From positions 108,311,254 to 108,375,253 of the forward strand of contig JAKGHH010000002.1 of assembly GCA_022828595.1 (NCBI GenBank): DNA of 64,000 bases, in the 5' to 3' direction. The notes beneath the pieces are model-generated. The model did no database searches, had not been told where the DNA came from, and saw nothing but the letters and a program-made list of their open reading frames with translations. This document shows positions 58,041 to 64,000 of the stretch, one piece after another. A program made the translations under genes and the position numbers. The stretch's first letter is position 1. Every line of letters starts with the position of its first letter. Source of the DNA: Nelumbo lutea (lineage: Eukaryota; Streptophyta; Magnoliopsida; Proteales; Nelumbonaceae).

Positions 58041-61000
58041 TTAGTAGTCAAACTCATTTTATGAATTAATGATAATTAATTAATATCATTATTTAGTATA
58101 CAATTAATTAATAAGGATTTTAATTAATTAATTACTAATTAATATTTATATTTGAAATAAAATTTCGGATATATTTTGGATATATTTGAAATAATATTCA
58201 TTTCTTTTTTACTGAAAAAAAAGTGTACCTTATTTTTAATTAAATGAGAAGTGTGCTTATTAAATATTAATTATTGTTAATTGTTATAGGATGCACTATT
58301 AAATAATACTAATTATTTAAAAAAATTGTTATTTATTAAACAAAACGGGAATAATTATACATACAGTTAATTAAAAAATACATTACTGTTAACCAAATCA
58401 ATTTATTTATAAATTTACTAATTACTGATATTTAATTAATTACCATTATTTTATAAATAATTAATTAATAAGTATTTTAATTATTTATTTAATTAATAAG
58501 TTATATTTTATAATTATAATTATATTTTGGATAAATTCATTTCATATCTATATTTATATACGCACTCTTATTTACTAAAAATTTTCTGTAACTTATTATT
58601 GTTAATAAATATTTTAATGATGATAATTATTAAAACTTATAATTATTCATTATTTTTTACTAAATTAATTAAAAAATATTACCTCATTAAATATTTATAC
58701 ATTATTGTTATTTAATTACTGTTAAATGTAATTAAATTTAATTTTATGCTATTTGTAGCTTGAATTATAATTACTATTAAAAATCACTTAGTTACAAATT
58801 TAAAAATATATTATTTTACAAATAGTAATGTCTTTAAATAAAAGATATTTACTGTTAATAGTTGTATGATGCAATGTTAATTATTTTTAATTAAATGAAA
58901 ATTTCTGCTATTTATAAAATACTTACTGTAAATTTTTGTATGCGCTGGTAAATAATAAATACATTAATTTTATTGTATTTATAGTACTTTTTTAATTCAC
59001 AGTTCATTATCATATATATTAAGTGTATTTCATAAAATATTATTAATTACAATTTAAAATACCATTAATAATTAATAAAATGGTATTCAGTCAAGTACAA
59101 TTATAACCATTAATAATTACCAAAATACTGATATCAACATTTTAGCATACCATTAATAATTATTTATCAAAACCCATATCAATTTTATTCTTTACATAAT
59201 ATTTTGTTGCAATTTAATTACTTTTATTTATTTATAATTAAATGCAAATTTCTGTTAATTAATAAACAATTACTGTTAATTGTTGTATGATGCACTGCCA
59301 TTTTTTGTTATTTAATTAATAAATATTTTATACTCTATGATGCACTGTTACATAATATTGTTTTTTAAAAAATAATGTTAATTATTTAAAATACTATAAT
59401 CATGAAAATTAATGTTAAATAATAAATACATTTCTGTTAATAAATGCGGTTAAATGTAATTCATTACAGTTTATAATTAATTGTTGTTAGTTATATTACT
59501 GTGAATTAATAAACACTTTATTTGTAATGTATTTACATTATTTTATTTAAATACTGTAATTATCATAAATATTAGATGTATTTTTCATTATACTGTTAAT
59601 TACATTTTAAAATACTATTGTTATAATTACTGGTACTTACAATTCAAAAATAATTTCTTTCCAATTGATTTACTGTTAAATGTTGTTAATTAATACTATT
59701 TTAATATTCCATTACTGTTAAATTTAAAAGCAATTTAAATATAATTACTGATAATGCTTTTAATTACTGATAATGGGTTTTTGGGTTAGACTCCTAATTA
59801 ATCTGAATTCGCTTCTTACTGTTCAATACAGTAGTTATTTATTATTAATTACTATTAAATAATTCTGGTTTTTAATCAATATTGTTAATTATTTAAAAAT
59901 TACTGTAATTATTAAATTTAATTATAATTACTGTTAATTATTAAATATAATGTAATTTATTAGATTTTAAAATAACTAATATTAACTATATTATTGTTAA
60001 TTAATAAATACATTATTTAATTGTATTTATAGTAATTTATTATATTACAGATAATTATCAACAATAATTTCATTAACCAATTCAATATTTATAAACATTT
60101 AAAATAAGTAATGATTATTGAACATTTACATTTTATACTAATTTTCAGTAATAATAATATTAATTATTGTACAGAATAATTAAATATTATAAAATTGTAA
60201 TGCTGGATATTTTTTACAATAAGTCTGAATTTATAATATTAGTGAAAATATTATTATTTTCAATAATACAATATTACTACTTAATTTAAAATTTTACTAT
60301 TTAAAATTTATTTTTAGTAATAAATACTGCTACTTACACCAAAATTATAGAAAAAACACAGAAAATTGCAAATAAATAAAAAAAATACAGGAAATTTAAT
60401 AGAAGGTAGAAAATAGAAAATTGTAAAAATAATATAAATATGTAACAAAAACAGCAAATATAAAAACATCTAATACATATACTTTCAATTATTCATTATT
60501 TTTTTACTAAATTAATTAAAAAAATTATTACTTCATTAAATATGTATATATATTATACTTATATATTATTGTTAATTAATTACTATTAATTACTGTTAAA
60601 TGTAATTATATGTATTTTTTGTAATTAAATTTAATTTTATGCTATTTATGGATTAAATTATAATTAATGTTAAAAATCATTTAGTTACAATTTTAAAAAT
60701 ATATTATTTTACAAATAGTAAGGTCTTTAAATAAAAAATAATTACTGTTAATTGTTGTATGATGCAACATTAATTATTGCTAATTACATTGTTTATTTAT
60801 AAATTTGTTTAATTAAATAAAATCTTTATTCACAACAAATTAATTACTTATTAAATTTAGTAATAATATTATGCTTTTTTATTACTATTACTATTATTAT
60901 TGTAATCTTATAAATATTTTTGATTTTATAATTTGAATAATAATAATATTAATTTAATAATAATGAGTTTTATTAAAACTTGTAAGTATAAAAATAGTTT

Positions 61001-61070
61001 TTCTTACAAATACTTATTAATAATACTTATATTATTTAAAATCAAAATTAATAACCGAACTTTTTGTACA
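58041..61070. repeat. Three-kilobase extremely AT-rich repeat block
   Basis: Almost only A and T, built of reiterated words such as tactgttaattgttgtatga followed by tgca (near 58277, 58853, 59270 and 60741, with variants). A longer direct duplication is visible: 58635-58895 recurs at 60487-60790 with indels. No coding potential. It could be a decayed satellite, retroelement interior or matrix-attachment-like DNA; the sequence alone does not decide. Confidence 0.7.
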
Positions 61071-62165
61071 TTCAACCATGTTTGCCAAACTTTTCAGGAA
61101 TTTGCTTTGTGAACCAGAAACTTCAGAGAAGGAACTCAAAGAACTTTCAAGGTATCTGCCAAACTCTCTAGTTGTAGTCTCCCACTTGAAAGAAGTCAAA
61201 CAACTCTCCAACTTTAGGAGTCTGCTAATAAAAAAAATTCTACAATAAGTCTACTACTCAGAGAACTCTCAAGTTAGTAAATTCTCTGCTTTTTATTTAT
61301 TTCAATCTCTAACTATAGTTGTTTCAATAACTTTATAATAGTTCTTTGTTATAGATCTTTATTTTTTCAATCCATGTTTTAATGATCCCCGACTATCGGT
61401 AATCATTTTCACCCAACCGTAGTGGCCTAGTGTTAATAAGATAGATTTAGTTTATGCTTTGCCATCAGGTTACATAAACCGTTGTGTCCATTCGATGTTT
61501 ATTTCAATATATGTTATATGACCACCAACCAACGACAATCGTTTATGACCAGTGATTGTTCCAATCTATTGATAGGATAGAATTCATGCTCATTCGGCAA
61601 TTTATAGATAAGGTTGTGACCAGTTGATGGCGTATTTTCTTCTTCAATTTTGTTTTACCTTTTCTTCTTTATTTCTTAATTTTTTCATTCTTAGTATGTT
61701 TAAGTTTCTTTATTTTGGTTGGTGAAGAACCACCCATATATTGCAAGGTGATGCCTACAAAAGTTTAAAATTTTTCACTATGTCGAGCGACAACTTGCTT
61801 TGTTAAGGTTAAGAAGATGATATGCTTTTATTAATTAGATCGGGTTTCTTTGACCCGGATTAATACATGCATTTACTATTACTATTATGATTGTAATGTT
61901 ATATTTATTTCTGATTTTATAAATTATTAGCATAATAACATTTTTATAGTAATTAATTGAAAATTTTTATAACTTTATAACCGATAATTACACTTTCCTT
62001 ATTGAAGTTAGATTGCTACACTTCTATTCAACTCTCCTTAATAACCACTTAGGTAAATGTGTATTTACTTTTTTTATTTTATATATTATTATGATGCCTT
62101 CATTAATTTTTAATCTAGACTATAATATTTACACTCATTGATTATTAATTTTTATATTTGTAGTA
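61071..62165. other. Repeat-derived stretch, family head copy 2
   Basis: Resembles 57280-57640 in its first 300 bp, then continues AT-rich. No gene is seen. Confidence 0.4.
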
Positions 62166-62640
62166 GACCTGACTACCCTTTATGAGGTTGAAAACTATAA
62201 GATGAAGACAGACCACAACATGATGCAACATATAGGAACTGTTAGTGACAGGTGCCGACAATTAAGTTATAATAATATACATCTTCCCAATGAAAGGAGG
62301 ATCCAAATACTTTTGAAACCTTTATAGAAGAATGGAAGCCGGTAGCACACAATCTATAAGGGACAAATATAAGAAAAAAAAATATGAACATTCTTTTAAG
62401 TTGCTTGCAAAATTGAACTAGTTGAAGAACAACACATTTTGCAAGGTATTAGGAGGACATGTTGGATATTGTGGCAATGGAAGAGATGGTAGAGACAAAT
62501 GGTTATGCAAAATAGGAGCTAGAATACTAGATGATGAATGGACACTTGATGTGTGTAATGAGTTAATGTATCATCCCTATAGGAGATTAAGTAAAAACAT
62601 GCCCGATAATAAGGCAAAATGATATGAATAAATATCCTTC
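62166..62640 (+). pseudogene. Ty1/copia gag relic
   Basis: The frame LYEVENYKMKTDHNMMQHIG, CRQLSYNNIHLPNERRIQIL and LLKPL is followed after a frame slip by EEWKPVAHNL and CKIELVEEQHIL. This matches the middle of copia gag, the region with the 'EEW' turn and the L-E-x-E-E helix before the knuckle. There is no LTR, protease or pol nearby. It is a strongly decayed fragment. Confidence 0.6.
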
Positions 62641-62681
62641 TTATTCTATATAAGATTTTGTAAATATCGATTGTTGATATT

Positions 62682-62708
62682 CTTTTTTTTTTTTTTTTGG
62701 GGGGGGGT
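62682..62708 (+). repeat. Homopolymer pair T(18)G(9)
   Basis: A T run passes directly into a G run. Confidence 0.9.
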
Positions 62709-64000
62709 GATTGTAAATGTTACTCTTATTGAATAGAACCATGTTTCTTGATCCTTTTGATTAGTACCATGTTTTTATTTTCATATAAGTTGACATAATA
62801 CCATATCGAAATTATTGAACAATACTTTTTGTTGTCAAGTTATTTATGGAGTTGGAATTGAGGTTAATGGGTTACTGGGTCAGGTTTCAATCCTATCATT
62901 CGAATTGTCACTGTGCACTTCTGTATTGAGTTTAATCTTCCTAAAAACTGGAATTTTAGAGAAAACAAACATCCATTTGGGTTCCTCAAACTGCAACTTC
63001 AGAGAAGCAGTAATTTAATCTAATTAGAATATTTACATGCTAAAATTTTTTTAGTTGTTCGCGTTTCATATTCTATTGAATAGGAAGTTAATTGCTTGCA
63101 TCACTAAGTATAATGGATTCCATTAAACACCGATCAATTGTATTCACTACCGGTTGAGATCACAACTAAACTACCTTTTGTTTATTTTTCCTTCTTCCAT
63201 TCACATTCTCTTCTATTACTTTGAATATTTAACACATATTTTTGTTGAACTGGGTGATAAGCCACCCTTCTTTTACCTCTCGATGGCCTTTGCATGTTTG
63301 TTTCTATCACTCTGTTGAGTTAATAGCTGGGTTAAGAATCTGATGCAATATGGATCAGGTGGGACAGGTCTAAACATAATACGAATCCGGGTTTTATTTA
63401 TTATCTAATAGGTTTGGTTTAACTGGTTATATGTATATAAGCTGACCTAGTTTCCAAGAGACTCAGGTTTAGTGCATTTAAACCAACAGCCAGTGTAATA
63501 TATGATTTACATTAATTAATAAAAATTAACATTAACTAGCATAGTTAAGGATTGAACTAAACCTGGTTTAAGTCTTTAATGATAATCAATGACATTGTTA
63601 ATAATAATTATTTAATATTCATACTTCAATTCAGTTTCCAACAAACACGATTTTAAAGTTATATTCACAAATTATATAACTTTATAAATATTTATGTTTA
63701 ATTAATTGAAAATAGTTTCTGAAAATTATTGACTTCGGTTAATTAATTTCAGAAAATGTGCTAAATTAATTATTTAAATAAATCTTAAATGCAAATTACA
63801 AACTAATTAAAATAAATACTCACTAGAAAATTTATTTCAATAAATATCAAATTATTTTCTTTAAATTTACATTAATTTTGATATTAGAAGTAATTTTTTA
63901 GCAATAAGTATATATTAATATTTTCAGTCATTTTCGTCAACAATTAGTGAAAATTTAATAATTCATTAAAATATTAATAAATATAAATTTCATAATTAAA
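62709..64000. other. Gene-free AT-rich stretch
   Basis: Includes 63238-63345, which resembles 57858-57955, and again turns extremely AT-rich after 63500. No coding region is recognised. Confidence 0.4.

Noticed and set aside
1..64000. CRISPR arrays, operons, bacterial-type defence or biosynthetic systems
   Set aside because: None seen. The tandem repeats have no spacers, and the gene structure is that of a plant nuclear genome.

Overview
This is nuclear DNA from a flowering plant. It carries the 3' half of a plant cation-chloride cotransporter (CCC1) gene split by very long introns, a plant-type cytochrome c oxidase subunit 5C gene, and many plant retrotransposon families (Ty1/copia, Ty3/gypsy chromovirus, L1-type LINE, Au-like SINE) and small inverted-repeat elements. 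There is no bacterial, phage, organellar or CRISPR signature. The species cannot be named from the sequence. The retrotransposon-filled introns suggest a lineage with large introns, but that is only an inference.

Layout. 1-5440 is intronic DNA upstream of the first visible CCC1 exon and holds copia gag relics, one LTR with its primer-binding site and a LINE fragment. CCC1 runs on the + strand in three exons, 5441-5841, 20485-20646 and 29660-30750. Their splice phases fit and together encode about 550 C-terminal residues. Intron 5842-20484 (14.6 kb) is a nest of copia pieces on both strands, a SINE and inverted-repeat elements. Intron 20647-29659 (9.0 kb) holds an internally deleted copia element with both LTRs and a complete-ended but dead gypsy chromovirus.

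31.1-50.7 kb is gene-free, AT-rich DNA with hairpin elements, inverted-repeat elements and a 5'-truncated LINE whose RNase H region is split by another element. At 50743-51198 there are exactly four 114-bp tandem repeats, directly upstream of a candidate TATA box. About 2.6 kb further on is the intact COX5C coding exon (53809-54015), which fits a gene with a long leader intron. A minus-strand conserved plant gene of unknown function with one in-frame TAG lies at 56591-57170, probably a pseudogene. From 57.3 kb to the end is extremely AT-rich repeat DNA with one copia gag relic.

Only CCC1 and COX5C look functional. They are unrelated housekeeping genes: a membrane ion cotransporter and a mitochondrial respiratory subunit. 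Everything else is a fossil record of nested transposition. Two patterns cut across it. First, the in-frame stops that I could place in copia frames are nearly all TAG, mostly at glutamine positions expected to be CAG, as expected from loss of CHG-methylated cytosine. Second, a scattered set of elements shares GGTTT(T)(C/A)AAA-like termini but has unrelated, internally reiterated subterminal motifs.
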